From contig NZ_JBDFMO010000001.1 of assembly GCF_047238305.1 (NCBI RefSeq), positions 1,240,001 through 1,304,000 on the forward strand: a stretch of DNA of 64,000 bases. The letters run 5' to 3'. Both the position numbers and the translations under genes were made by a program. Below the pieces are notes generated by a model. That model had not been told where the DNA came from and searched no databases. It was given only the letters and a program-made list of their open reading frames with translations. How positions within the stretch are numbered: the first letter of the stretch is position 1; each line of letters begins with the position of its first letter. The stretch is from Ferdinandcohnia sp047238305 (lineage in GTDB: Bacteria; Bacillota; Bacilli; Bacillales; Bacillaceae_L). This document shows, in pieces, positions 26,369 through 34,388 of this stretch.

Positions 26369-27345
26369 GATGCTTCACCCTTTCTACTTGAAATCAAATA
26401 AGGAACAATAAAAATAGCAACAGAGATGAGCATGATGATTGCAATAGCGGCCCCGTTTGCATAATAATTACCGCGGAATGTTGTTTCAAACATGTATACT
26501 CCTGGAACGTCAGTTACAAAGTTTGCCCCTGGACCAGTCATCGCATAAATTAAATCAAATATTTTAAGAGAGATATGTGCCATGATAATGACGACACTCA
26601 CCGTAATGGGACGCAGGATGGGTAGAATGATTTTTGTGTAAATTTGAGATTCCTTTGCCCCGTCCATGCGTGCAGCTTCTCTTATTTCTTCAGGTATTCC
26701 GCGAAGCCCTGCAAGATACATCGCAAGCGAAAATCCCGTCATTTGCCAGACCGCGGCAATGATGACAGCGATGATAGCAAATGGAATTCCAAACTCAATT
26801 TTTCCCCAATGAAACCCAAATAAGATTTCGGTATTGGTGTACCATTTTGAATCAAGCCCGATTTTTTCTAAAAATAGGTTAACCCCAGTGGAGGGATTTA
26901 ACAGCCATTGCCATACGACCCCTGTCACAACAAAAGATAAGGCCATTGGGAAAAAGAAAATATTTCGGAAAATGGACTCCCCTTTTAAAAGACTTTGGTC
27001 TAATAATATGGCTAGAAGCTGACCGATTACGATCACGACCCCGATAAATAAAACAGTGAAGACCAGTGTGTTTCGTAAATCGGCTTGGAAACGGAAGTCG
27101 CCGAATAGATAAAGATAGTTTTTCAGGCCGGCAAACGACATATCAGGAACAAGTGAATTCCAATTACTAAGAGAAACGTATCCCGTCCATCCGATAAACC
27201 CGTACACAAAAATGGTAATTAACAGAATAGAGGGCAAAAGGAAGGCAATCGCCAGTAATTGATCTGTATTGAATACACGTTTCTTTTTTGGAAGGATTTC
27301 TGCTTGTTTTTGAGCAGGTTTCTTTGACGGTTTTGCTAGTTCCAT
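26365..27345 (-). CDS. sugar ABC transporter permease (MalF-like), second system
   Basis: A 326-residue permease with a basic, proline-containing cytoplasmic N-terminus (about residues 1-25) and six transmembrane segments. The EAA loop is EIREAARMDGAKESQIYTKIILPIL near 217-241. It overlaps the next permease gene by 4 bases. A mobile-type repeat (27378-27519) separates it from the binding-protein gene upstream. It probably shares an MsmX-type ATPase with the other system. Confidence 0.88.
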   Translation of the reverse strand: MELAKPSKKPAQKQAEILPKKKRVFNTDQLLAIAFLLPSILLITIFVYGFIGWTGYVSLSNWNSLVPDMSFAGLKNYLYLFGDFRFQADLRNTLVFTVLFIGVVIVIGQLLAILLDQSLLKGESIFRNIFFFPMALSFVVTGVVWQWLLNPSTGVNLFLEKIGLDSKWYTNTEILFGFHWGKIEFGIPFAIIAVIIAAVWQMTGFSLAMYLAGLRGIPEEIREAARMDGAKESQIYTKIILPILRPITVSVVIIMAHISLKIFDLIYAMTGPGANFVTDVPGVYMFETTFRGNYYANGAAIAIIMLISVAIFIVPYLISSRKGEAS

Positions 27346-27377
27346 AGATAATCCTCCTCTTGTTTAGTAAGATAATT

Positions 27378-27519
27378 GTTCAAAAAGTTGACGAATCAGA
27401 AGCAAGAAGATCAAGGAACTCGCGACTCGAGGACCGGAGCGTATGTTTTTAATACGAGAGGACCGGAGAGACCGAGTGACGCAGAGATTCGAAGCTTATC
27501 ATTTGGCGACTTTTTGAAC
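27378..27519. mobile_element. MITE-like element with GTTCAAAAAGT terminal inverted repeats, copy 1
   Basis: A 142-bp non-coding element bounded by perfect 11-base inverted ends, GTTCAAAAAGT and ACTTTTTGAAC. Inside are GGAGCGTATG and an ACGAGAGGACCGGAG segment. A relative in opposite orientation lies at 58461-58603 with the same ends and the same GGAGCGTATG core. It sits between the binding-protein gene and the permease genes of one operon. Confidence 0.8.
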
Positions 27520-27566
27520 TTCCTCTAAAAGAAGGGGGTGAGAGAGTTCTCATCCCCTTCATAGAA

Positions 27567-28838
27567 TTATTTCAGTTCAGCAGCTGCTGAAGTAAGTGAA
27601 TCCGTAAATTGATTGACATCATGCTGTGTAACGAAGATATTAATGGCTTGGTTTACCTTTGTTAGGAAACCTTCTGCAGCAGCAGAGCCGTGTGCTAGGC
27701 TTGGTGCTAACTTCGCAGATTTGAAGTCTTCCATTGTATCTTTTCCGTATTGGTCGTATTTAGAAACGTCAGCATCTACACGTGCAGGGATCGACCCTTT
27801 TAGCGGGTTAAATGCATCCTGACCTTCTGTTGAACCTAATACAGATAAGAATTTCTTCACGTCTTCAGCATTTGAAAGTCCCTTTGGTAATCCAAATGTA
27901 TCTGTAATAACCATGAACATACCTTCCGTTTCTGGAGTTGGGATATAGCCAAAGTCCTCATTAACTACTAGCTTTAGGTCGTTAACGAAATAACCCTTCG
28001 CCCAGTCACCCATGACGTTCATAGCAGCTTCACCATTAGCTACTAACTGAGAAGCATCCTGCCAGTTACGAGAGGCATGGTCCTCATTAATGTATCCAAG
28101 GATCTTCTTGAAAATTTCGGTAGCCTCAACAACCTTTGCATCATCGAATGCTATTTCCCCTGTCCAGAGCTCCCCATAACCTTCTGTACCAAGAACCCCT
28201 AACAGAACTGTTTCATAGAGGTGGGTAGCCGTCCAAGGCTCCTTATCGCCTAATGCTAGTGGTGTAATGCCTTTTGCTTTTAACGCATCTGCAACCTCGA
28301 AGAATTCGTCAAAAGAAGTTGGTGCCTCAAGACCATTTTCTTCAAACACCTGCTTGTTGTACCAGAGTACGTTTCCACGATGAATATTCACTGGGACTGA
28401 ATAGATATTGCCGTCTTTACTGACCATATCGATTAAGTCTTGTGGGAATTTGTCATTCCATCCTTCAGCTTCATACAAGTCGTTTAATGGTTCCATTTTT
28501 CCAGCGGCAACCCAACCTTCGTTAAGCTCAGCACCACCATGAACCTGGAATGTAGCCGGTGGATCATCCCCTTGCATCCGGCTAGCAAGAACAGCCTTTG
28601 CGTTTGTTCCAGCCCCACCTGCAACAGCGGCATTTTCAATCGGCACATCTGGATATTCTTCTTCAAACAATGCGATTAAAGCCTTTAATCCGTCCTCCTC
28701 ACCAGCACCCGTCCACCAGCTGAAGATATCTAACTTTGCTTTGTCTCCATCCTTTTCCTTTGAGCCGGGCACAGAGCTACATGCAGTCATTGCGAAAACA
28801 AATACAAGTAATAGTGACATAAGAAATCCTTTTTTCAT
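27567..28838 (-). CDS. sugar ABC transporter substrate-binding lipoprotein, second system
   Basis: A 423-residue CUT1 binding protein. The signal peptide ends at lipobox MTAC with Cys20; the mature part includes LDIFSWWTGAGEEDGLKALI near residue 34 and GDWAKGYFVNDL near 274. This WWTGAGEE-type start is common in binding proteins for glucose-like sugars or oligosaccharides (family knowledge, substrate not shown here). GGGGG precedes the ATG at 28838; an upstream in-frame start at 28877 would disrupt the signal peptide. A consensus cre lies upstream at 28863-28876. The sensor/regulator genes at 29258-32554 lie upstream on the same strand. Confidence 0.88.
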   Translation of the reverse strand: MKKGFLMSLLLVFVFAMTACSSVPGSKEKDGDKAKLDIFSWWTGAGEEDGLKALIALFEEEYPDVPIENAAVAGGAGTNAKAVLASRMQGDDPPATFQVHGGAELNEGWVAAGKMEPLNDLYEAEGWNDKFPQDLIDMVSKDGNIYSVPVNIHRGNVLWYNKQVFEENGLEAPTSFDEFFEVADALKAKGITPLALGDKEPWTATHLYETVLLGVLGTEGYGELWTGEIAFDDAKVVEATEIFKKILGYINEDHASRNWQDASQLVANGEAAMNVMGDWAKGYFVNDLKLVVNEDFGYIPTPETEGMFMVITDTFGLPKGLSNAEDVKKFLSVLGSTEGQDAFNPLKGSIPARVDADVSKYDQYGKDTMEDFKSAKLAPSLAHGSAAAEGFLTKVNQAINIFVTQHDVNQFTDSLTSAAAELK

Positions 28839-28862
28839 GTAATAATCCCCCTTGTTTATTAA

Positions 28863-28876
28863 TGAAAACGTTAACA
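28863..28876. promoter_or_regulatory. cre site upstream of the second binding-protein gene
   Basis: TGAAAACGTTAACA matches the catabolite-responsive element consensus TGWAANCGNTNWCA at every position. It lies 25 bases before the ATG at 28838, a position at which CcpA would block transcription. Confidence 0.78.
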
Positions 28877-28964
28877 ATTTAAATGTAGCATGGATAAGAG
28901 GGAGGGAGAGAAACTACAATCTGTACTTTCTTGCGAATGCCTTCACTTTTTTGTGATAGTAGGA

Positions 28965-29203
28965 AAAGCGCAAGGCGCCCTTTTAGCGGAACATCGACTA
29001 ACTACCGTCACGTCCTGTGGCAAACGTCGATGTCAGCACTTCCTCGAAAATGCGATGCATTTTCTTCGTGCGATGATTATGCTGTCGAAGCCTTCCTTGT
29101 CCTGTGCAAGTCCAAGCATAAGAAAAGCGCTGACAGAAGGTGCATTTTACCTTCCGAAGCGATTGGCTTATGACCTCGAGCCGATGGCGCCTGGAGCTAG
29201 ACA
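28965..29203. repeat. structured interspersed repeat, copy 1 (long form)
   Basis: The element opens with AAAGCGCAAGGCGCC and closes with GGCGCCTGGAGCTAGAC, ends that can pair. Inside are ACATCGAC/GTCGATGT, GTCAGC/GCTGAC and GAAGGT/ACCTTC stems. Nearly the same sequence recurs at 37244-37425, and a diverged inverted copy lies at 50125-50300. Relative to copy 2, this copy carries about 60 extra bases near 29040-29100 with a hairpin of their own (CGAAAATGC / GCATTTT). Open frames across it are not genes. Confidence 0.85.
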
Positions 29204-29221
29204 ACTATAAACTCTTTGACC

Positions 29222-29251
29222 AAAAAAAATCAGCCTAGCTTCAGCTGATTT
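29222..29251 (-). terminator. terminator of the sensor-kinase-regulator operon
   Basis: On the minus strand AAATCAGC and GCTGATTT pair around a 9-base loop and run into eight T residues, 7 bases after the response-regulator stop. Confidence 0.85.
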
Positions 29252-29257
29252 TGTGGG

Positions 29258-30091
29258 TTATTTCAATGTGATGCTTCGATATTCTGATGGTGACATCCCG
29301 GTATATTTTTTAAAAACCCTGCTAAAATAATTGGGGTCTTTGTAGCCAACGGAGTAACAGATTTCCTTTAAGCTTTTACTAGGATCATCCATTTCCTTTT
29401 TCGCATGATCCACTCTTACGGTTGTAAGATAATCAATAAATGTGACGCCTATTTTTTCTTTAAAAAGCTTACTAAAGTGATATGGACTTAGTTCCACATA
29501 TTCCGCTACTTCCTCGAGTGTTAGAGATTCATAGTAACGCAAATCTATATACTTTTTGGCTTTTGATAATATCCCATGGAGTTGATTGTTTTTCCATAGT
29601 TCCGTTGAATGTGGATGATCCTCACTGATCGATGTGATGCCTTCCTTTTGCGCGAGGACCAGCAACTCCTTCATTCGATTTTTGAGCTCGGCTTGTTCTT
29701 CGACCTGTCGTCTTTCTTCCATAATCTCCGTTTTCACCCTATCAATGGCAGCTAAAACGTCAGCTTTACGACTCGGCTTTAAAATGTATTCCTTCACACC
29801 CTGCTGCATCACTTCTTTTGCATATTCAAACGTGTTAAATGCGGATACCATAATAAATTTTATCTCAGAATGTAAATGTTTAATTTGCTTCACGGCTTCA
29901 ATTCCATCAATCCCAGGCATTTTGATATCCATGAGTATCAAGTCTGGCTTGAGTTGTGTAGCTTTCTCAATGGCTACTCTTCCGTTTGGAGCCTCACCGA
30001 TGACTTCAACATCTGTACATTCGGTCTGAATGATTTTAGTAATCGCCTTCCGTTCAAATAATTCGTCATCGACAATCATCACTTTAATCAT
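29258..30091 (-). CDS. response regulator with AraC-type DNA-binding domain (YesN-like)
   Basis: A 277-residue response regulator. The receiver domain (about 1-120) shows VDDE near residue 7 and the phosphorylation site DLILMDIKMPG near 50-60. The C-terminal AraC/XylS domain has LEEVAEYVELSPYHFSKLFKE and GYKDPNYFSRVFKKYTGMSPSEYR. The ATG at 30091 overlaps the kinase stop (ATGATTAA), with GGGGGAC upstream; the longer frame from 30115 is rejected. YesN-type regulators usually activate neighbouring sugar transporter genes, here probably the operon ending at 25547. Confidence 0.92.
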   Translation of the reverse strand: MIKVMIVDDELFERKAITKIIQTECTDVEVIGEAPNGRVAIEKATQLKPDLILMDIKMPGIDGIEAVKQIKHLHSEIKFIMVSAFNTFEYAKEVMQQGVKEYILKPSRKADVLAAIDRVKTEIMEERRQVEEQAELKNRMKELLVLAQKEGITSISEDHPHSTELWKNNQLHGILSKAKKYIDLRYYESLTLEEVAEYVELSPYHFSKLFKEKIGVTFIDYLTTVRVDHAKKEMDDPSKSLKEICYSVGYKDPNYFSRVFKKYTGMSPSEYRSITLK

Positions 30092-31553
30092 GATCCGTCC
30101 CCCTTTTTTGATCATAAGGAAGCAAAAGTCGAAAGGTGGTTCCCCTTTCTTTTATTGATTCTATTTCTACAACATCCATTCGCTTATAAAATAGCTGAAG
30201 TCTTTGGATGACATTTTTGACTCCAATCCCGGTTGAATGGCCGGTTGATTTTTCAAGCGGGGCACTATCCTCTTGTGAAGTTCCATCTGCCATTTGCCTA
30301 AGTTTAGTTAGTGTGTTTTCGTCCATCCCTGCTCCATTGTCTGTAATTTCCACACATATTCGATCAGACATTCGAAACACATTTAGCTTGATGATGCCAC
30401 CATCCTCGACCGATTCAATTCCATGAATAAATGCATTTTCAATGATGGGCTGGAGGGATAGCGATGGTATTTCGATGTTTAAGCAATCCTGGTCAACCTC
30501 CATTTTAAAATCAATCCGTTCACCAAAGCGGGTACGTTGGATATAGAAATACTCTTTAACAATTTTGACTTCGTTTAAGAGAGTCGAAGATTTATGTAAG
30601 TCTCCCAAATTATAGCGAAGCAGTGCAGCAATGGCTTCAATTAATCGAGAGGTGTTTTGAGCCTCTTCCAAGTAAGCCATCTTAGAAACCGTATTAAGTG
30701 TATTGAACAGGAAGTGTGGGTTGATTTGGTTTTGCAAGCTTTTTAATTCCATTTCCTTCAGTAGCTTATCAAGCTCTGATTGTTCCTTGATCTCACTTAC
30801 CAAGTGCCGGATATTAAGTCTCATTTGATTAAAAGTGTTCGTTAATAATTTTAATTCATCATTGGTTGTAACCATGATTTCATCACCAGAAAAATTACCT
30901 TCTGAAATTTCAGTGGCGGCGTTGGATAATTGGCGAATTGGTTTTGTAATTCCGCCAGATAACCACAAGGCTAGAAGCAAACTTAATAAAAATGTTGAAC
31001 TAAACAGGGACATCCCCATTAAATTAAAATAGCGGTTCTGTTTTTCGATTTCTTCATAAAATAGTTGATAATCGGTTAGTTCGTTATTGACTAATGACAA
31101 CGTTGTCTCTTGAATAAAACCAGCGAATTTCGTTGCTTCATTAAGGTGTGTGGAGTATCGATTTATTTCTTTGTTCTGGAACATCCCAATCGTTAGATCG
31201 GTGGCTTCAATATAACTACTAATGATATTTTTATAATTCGATAGAGTAATGGCGTTATTTTCATTGGATAGCTTATTGGTCAACTGCCCCTGATAGGTTA
31301 AAAGTTGCTTTCTGGCGCGAAAATATTCACTGAGGAAGGTATCTTCCTCTTCAACGATATAGGATTGCATTTTTTCATGGACGAGATTAACCTGCTGTGA
31401 AATATCATTTAATAAAAGAAATTTTTCAAAGCTATCATCATATTCAGAAACAATTTTTTCACTGCTTTTATAAAACAAAAAGGCAACCGCATTCAAAATA
31501 ATAAAGACAATCATAAAATAAAGAAGTAATTTCGTACGGATTCGAATAATCAT
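30084..31553 (-). CDS. sensor histidine kinase, YesM/LytS type
   Basis: A 489-residue membrane kinase with two transmembrane segments (about residues 8-27 and 175-200) flanking a helical extracytoplasmic sensor domain, then HAMP (about 198-250), the His-kinase domain with phospho-acceptor His in NQINPHFLFNTLN near 281, and an HATPase domain with ENAFIHG and DNGAGM. Its start overlaps the stop of the upstream sugar-binding protein gene, and its stop overlaps the regulator start. The gene set (binding protein, kinase, AraC-type regulator) resembles the clostridial XylFII-LytS-YesN system. Confidence 0.92.
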   Translation of the reverse strand: MIIRIRTKLLLYFMIVFIILNAVAFLFYKSSEKIVSEYDDSFEKFLLLNDISQQVNLVHEKMQSYIVEEEDTFLSEYFRARKQLLTYQGQLTNKLSNENNAITLSNYKNIISSYIEATDLTIGMFQNKEINRYSTHLNEATKFAGFIQETTLSLVNNELTDYQLFYEEIEKQNRYFNLMGMSLFSSTFLLSLLLALWLSGGITKPIRQLSNAATEISEGNFSGDEIMVTTNDELKLLTNTFNQMRLNIRHLVSEIKEQSELDKLLKEMELKSLQNQINPHFLFNTLNTVSKMAYLEEAQNTSRLIEAIAALLRYNLGDLHKSSTLLNEVKIVKEYFYIQRTRFGERIDFKMEVDQDCLNIEIPSLSLQPIIENAFIHGIESVEDGGIIKLNVFRMSDRICVEITDNGAGMDENTLTKLRQMADGTSQEDSAPLEKSTGHSTGIGVKNVIQRLQLFYKRMDVVEIESIKERGTTFRLLLPYDQKRGTDHD

Positions 31554-32554
31554 GATGGATCCATCCTTATGATTCGCTTTGAATCAAGTGGCAGGTCTTG
31601 AGATCGTATGACTCTAGTCTCTGTATGTACTGTATCCGGAACATTTCGTCCCTCAAGTAAGTCGATCATCATTTGCACGGAACGATATCCCATTTGATAA
31701 GGCTCTTGCATGACGGTAGCGTCGATTGTGCCTTTTTTCATATAGTGAAGGGTATCTTCAATGGTATCAAATCCGATAATATAGATTTGATCTTGTTTCT
31801 GATAATGTTCAACGACCTGTGCGATGCCGATGCCATCTAAGGCGCTCGTTCCATAAAAGGCCGTGACCTCTGGATGTTCTTTAAGGATTTTGTCGGCAGC
31901 CTCCGCTGCTCGAACCCGTGTGATATTTGATTCTTCAATAGCAATAATATGAATTCCTTCTTCATGCTGAATCGCATCCTTAAAACCTTGAACACGCAGC
32001 TGTTGATGAGAGGCGTAGAAATGACCAGTGACAATCGCAACATTTGCTTTCCCGCCTGTATCTTGAATAAGCGCCTGACCCGCAATAAAGCCTGAATAAT
32101 AATTATCAGTACCCACATACGCGAATCGCTTACTTGTTGCTGCATCGGTATCAACGGTAATCACAGGAATCCCTTTTTCAACGATCTGGTTTATCAGTGG
32201 GGTAAATTGATCTTCTTGAAGACCTTGTGTTAAAATGCCGTCCACCCTTGAAGCAGTGGCCATTTCCAGTGTCTTAAGATGCTCCTCTGTATTTGCTTGT
32301 TTTGGTCCGGTATATTCAAGGACAACATTGAAATGCTTAGCAGCTGCTTTTGCTCCATTTTCAACAAGTCGCCAATAATCATTATCTAGCTCTTGTGGAA
32401 CAAGCACGAAATGATAGCGAGGCGCTTCGTTTGTTGCTTTTGCAGCGTTGTGCCCAAAGTGGAAAATTTGATAGGCATAATAGCAGGTAAGCGAAAAGGT
32501 AATGAGAAATAACAACATCCCAATGCTGTATAGGAATTTTGAAAGGGCAGACAA
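31550..32554 (-). CDS. membrane-anchored sugar-binding protein, sensor partner (type 1 periplasmic-binding fold)
   Basis: A 334-residue protein with an N-terminal hydrophobic anchor (about residues 9-27, no lipobox) followed by a ribose-binding-like fold: VPQELDNDYWRLVENGAKAAAKHFN near 52, RVDGILTQGL near 103, and PEVTAFYGTSALDGIGIAQ near 219. It has no permease or ATPase of its own but is co-transcribed, with overlaps, with a kinase and a regulator, so it most likely binds an outside sugar and signals to the kinase. The start is TTG, supported by GGAGGTGA 7 bases upstream. Confidence 0.88.
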   Translation of the reverse strand: MSALSKFLYSIGMLLFLITFSLTCYYAYQIFHFGHNAAKATNEAPRYHFVLVPQELDNDYWRLVENGAKAAAKHFNVVLEYTGPKQANTEEHLKTLEMATASRVDGILTQGLQEDQFTPLINQIVEKGIPVITVDTDAATSKRFAYVGTDNYYSGFIAGQALIQDTGGKANVAIVTGHFYASHQQLRVQGFKDAIQHEEGIHIIAIEESNITRVRAAEAADKILKEHPEVTAFYGTSALDGIGIAQVVEHYQKQDQIYIIGFDTIEDTLHYMKKGTIDATVMQEPYQMGYRSVQMMIDLLEGRNVPDTVHTETRVIRSQDLPLDSKRIIRMDPS

Positions 32555-32573
32555 TGCGAATTCACCTCCAGTT

Positions 32574-32587
32574 TGAAAGCGTTTGTA
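32574..32587. promoter_or_regulatory. weak cre-like site upstream of the sensor operon
   Basis: TGAAAGCGTTTGTA departs from the cre consensus at two positions near one end. It lies about 20 bases before the TTG start at 32554 and could bring the sensor operon under CcpA control; alternatively it is a chance match. Confidence 0.4.
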
Positions 32588-32623
32588 TATCCATTTTAGC
32601 GATAATTGGTTGGGGTGTAAAAG

Positions 32624-32654
32624 AAAAACTGCCCAAGTAGTTTTGGGCAGTTTT
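32624..32654 (-). terminator. terminator downstream of the 46-residue gene
   Basis: AAAACTGCCCAA and TTGGGCAGTTTT form a perfect 12-base stem around a short loop, followed on the minus strand by T residues. It separates the small spore-region genes from the sensor operon. Confidence 0.85.
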
Positions 32655-32658
32655 ACGA

Positions 32659-32799
32659 TTATTGGTCTTTTTTTCCTATCTCATTTCCTGTTGTGTACTC
32701 GTAGCTTGCCTCATAGCCTGATTCGCTGGCTTTTGGCCCTTTTGTGACCTTGTACTGACTGTGATTCGATTGACCGATACGGTTTTTCTTTTTTGCCAT
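32659..32799 (-). CDS. 46-residue hydrophilic protein of unknown function
   Basis: A short reading frame between a terminator and the SASP gene. The product starts MAKKKNRIGQSNHSQYK, is basic and Gly/Ser/Tyr-rich, ends in GNEIGKKDQ, and has no membrane segment or Cys. AGGGGG lies about 11 bases upstream, a little far but usable. It is followed by a terminator 4 bases after the stop, which supports it as a real gene. I do not recognise the family; its position beside a spore-protein gene suggests a minor spore component. Confidence 0.6.
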   Translation of the reverse strand: MAKKKNRIGQSNHSQYKVTKGPKASESGYEASYEYTTGNEIGKKDQ

Positions 32800-32815
32800 T
32801 TTGAGGAATGCCCCC

Positions 32816-33094
32816 TTACCCACGTTTATTTAAGTTTTCCTGCGCCATGCGGATCATTTCTTTGACCATATTCCCACCGATGTTTCCGCCTACTTTTCCG
32901 GCTTGTTTGGAGGTAAGGTTGCCGTTGTAATCATCATTTAGTGGGATGCCTAAATCCCTTGCGACCTCATATTTTACGCTGTCGGGATTGGTTGGGTCTG
33001 TTTTATACCCTTGCTTTTTCATGACGTTCGCTTTTAATTGGTCAAGTTCTTCTCTTGCTTCTGGAACAAGTGGTCAACGTTTTCTTCGAGCCAT
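32816..33094 (-). pseudogene. alpha/beta-type SASP gene with in-frame TGA at codon 7
   Basis: The frame begins at ATG 33094 with GGAGGG well placed upstream, reads MARRKR, meets TGA (33074-33076), then continues PLVPEAREELDQLKANVMKKQGY into a typical alpha/beta-type small acid-soluble spore protein with the GPR-protease region KYEVARDLGI and the DNA-binding LTSKQAGKVGGNIGGNMVKEMI. The sequence before the stop also matches the usual start of such proteins, so the true gene spans the TGA. A 68-residue product could start at the internal ATG 33022, which lacks a good ribosome binding site. Whether this is a real mutation, a sequencing error or readthrough cannot be told here. Confidence 0.75.
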
Positions 33095-33351
33095 GTTGAG
33101 CCCTCCTTTCATGCTTTATTTTTTAATAGTATTTCCAAGTATAAAAACGAGAATTTCGGTAAAACTTGGTAGTAACAAGAAATTTTTAAAATATTTATCG
33201 AAATTTAGTTTGAAACCCTTGTTTTTTGGCTAATCTAGTGATGTAATAGCTTATACCAACAGTTTAATAGGGAAAATTCGCTTAATATCTTGCGAACCTA
33301 TGAAAAAAGTGGTAAAAAGAATATGTGCTTATTTGGAGAGGAGATTGAACA

Positions 33352-33630
33352 ATGAACAAAACAGAACTAATCAGTGCAGTTGCTGAAAGTGCAGAACTAT
33401 CTAAAAAGGATGCAACAAAAGCTGTAGACGCAGTATTTGAAGCTGTTCAAAATGCATTAAGCAACGGAGATAAAGTACAATTAATCGGATTCGGTAACTT
33501 CGAAGTTCGTGAGCGTGCTGCTCGTAAAGGCCGCAACCCACAAACTGGTGAAGAAATCGAAATCGCAGCTAGCAAAGTACCTGCATTCAAACCAGGTAAA
33601 GCTCTTAAAGACGCAGTTGCTGGTAAGTAA
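33352..33630 (+). CDS. hbs: DNA-binding protein HU
   Basis: The 92-residue product is HBsu/HU, the main nucleoid protein of Bacillus, which binds and bends DNA as a dimer. It starts MNKTELISAVAE, carries the beta-arm GRNPQTGEEIEIAASKVPAFKPGK with the intercalating proline, and has normal length. GGAGAGGAG lies upstream of the ATG, and a strong terminator follows 25 bases after the stop, so it is a single-gene unit. No duplication is seen in the window. Confidence 0.97.
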   Translation: MNKTELISAVAESAELSKKDATKAVDAVFEAVQNALSNGDKVQLIGFGNFEVRERAARKGRNPQTGEEIEIAASKVPAFKPGKALKDAVAGK

Positions 33631-33655
33631 TTTTACATAATGATCTGCGCAAATG

Positions 33656-33684
33656 CCCCTCAGAGACAATCTGAGGGGTTTTTT
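33656..33684 (+). terminator. hbs terminator
   Basis: Perfect nine-base stem CCCCTCAGA / TCTGAGGGG with a five-base loop, followed by six T residues. Confidence 0.93.
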
Positions 33685-33790
33685 CATACGGTTCGACTCC
33701 AAATTGCTAGATTGACAAAATGGGAGTTTGACGCGCATCCTCCTACGTGGGAAAATGAGGGTATCGATTTTAAAAAAAGGTAGTGAAGGA

Positions 33791-34003
33791 ATGCAAAAGA
33801 GAGTCAATTGCTTAAAATGCAAACACTTTTACACGACATGGGATCCGAAATTTCCTCGTGGGTGTCGTGCCTTCAACTTTAAAACGCAGGCGATGCCTTC
33901 TCTCACGGTGTTTCGATCCTCAGGGGCACATTGTATGAAGTTTGAAGAAAAGCAGCTACAGACGAAGCAGAAGCCTTCCTACAACGTAGATATTCGGGCA
34001 TAG
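33791..34003 (+). CDS. small cysteine-containing protein of unknown function
   Basis: A 70-residue product, MQKRVNCLKCKHFYTTWD..., with CxxC near residue 7, further Cys near 25 and 46, and aromatic residues between, suggesting a small metal-binding fold. Proteins of this type in Bacillus are sometimes mislabelled uracil-DNA glycosylase; the length rules that out. The open frame begins at ATG 33728, but I prefer the ATG at 33791 because similarity starts there; neither start has a well-spaced ribosome binding site. It is followed after 12 bases by the ywdI-like gene. Confidence 0.65.
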   Translation: MQKRVNCLKCKHFYTTWDPKFPRGCRAFNFKTQAMPSLTVFRSSGAHCMKFEEKQLQTKQKPSYNVDIRA

Positions 34004-34015
34004 GAGTTGAAATTT

Positions 34016-34303
34016 GTGAATATATCTGTCGATAAGATTTTAGATAAAATGCAACAAGAATTACATGTGGCAAAGAATGAGGCGAGTGAACAAAAGGTGA
34101 GAGAACGGTTGATGGCAATTCGAACATTATGTGATCTTGTCTTGGATGAGGCGCCTGCTGAGGCGAGACGCCTTGAAACTGTGCAAGTGCAGCCTATGCA
34201 GAAGGTTGTGCAGCCAATTCAGACGATGCAACCAACGACCATTCAAAACTCAACGAAACTAGAAGAAGACGATGCAAACGGAGACTCTCTATTTGATTTT
34301 TAA
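34016..34303 (+). CDS. ywdI: YwdI-like protein (DUF5327)
   Basis: A 95-residue protein starting at GTG 34016, with AGGAG 9 bases upstream; a TTG at 34007 abuts that ribosome binding site and is rejected. The N-terminal half is helical (NISVDKILDKMQQELHVAK, then VRERLMAIRTLCDLVLDE), and the C-terminal half is a Gln/Pro/Thr-rich linker ending DSLFDF. The family is that of B. subtilis YwdI, whose role is unknown. The last codons form the 5' arm of the terminator. Confidence 0.75.
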   Translation: MNISVDKILDKMQQELHVAKNEASEQKVRERLMAIRTLCDLVLDEAPAEARRLETVQVQPMQKVVQPIQTMQPTTIQNSTKLEEDDANGDSLFDF

Positions 34304-34322
34304 ATAGAGAGTTTCCTTTTTT
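34280..34322 (+). terminator. terminator overlapping the end of ywdI
   Basis: GGAGACTCTCTATTT pairs with AAATAGAGAGTTTCC, followed by six T residues. The 5' arm lies inside the last codons of the ywdI-like gene, so a translating ribosome would mask the hairpin. Confidence 0.85.
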
Positions 34323-34388
34323 GAGTTGATTTTAGGCTTTGTCCGATATCCTGAACGCGAAATGAATAAAAAAATCTTCAGGGTGACG

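Noticed and set aside
28890..29210. Open frames of 68 to 106 codons
   Set aside because: They lie inside the structured interspersed repeat whose other copies do not keep the frame.
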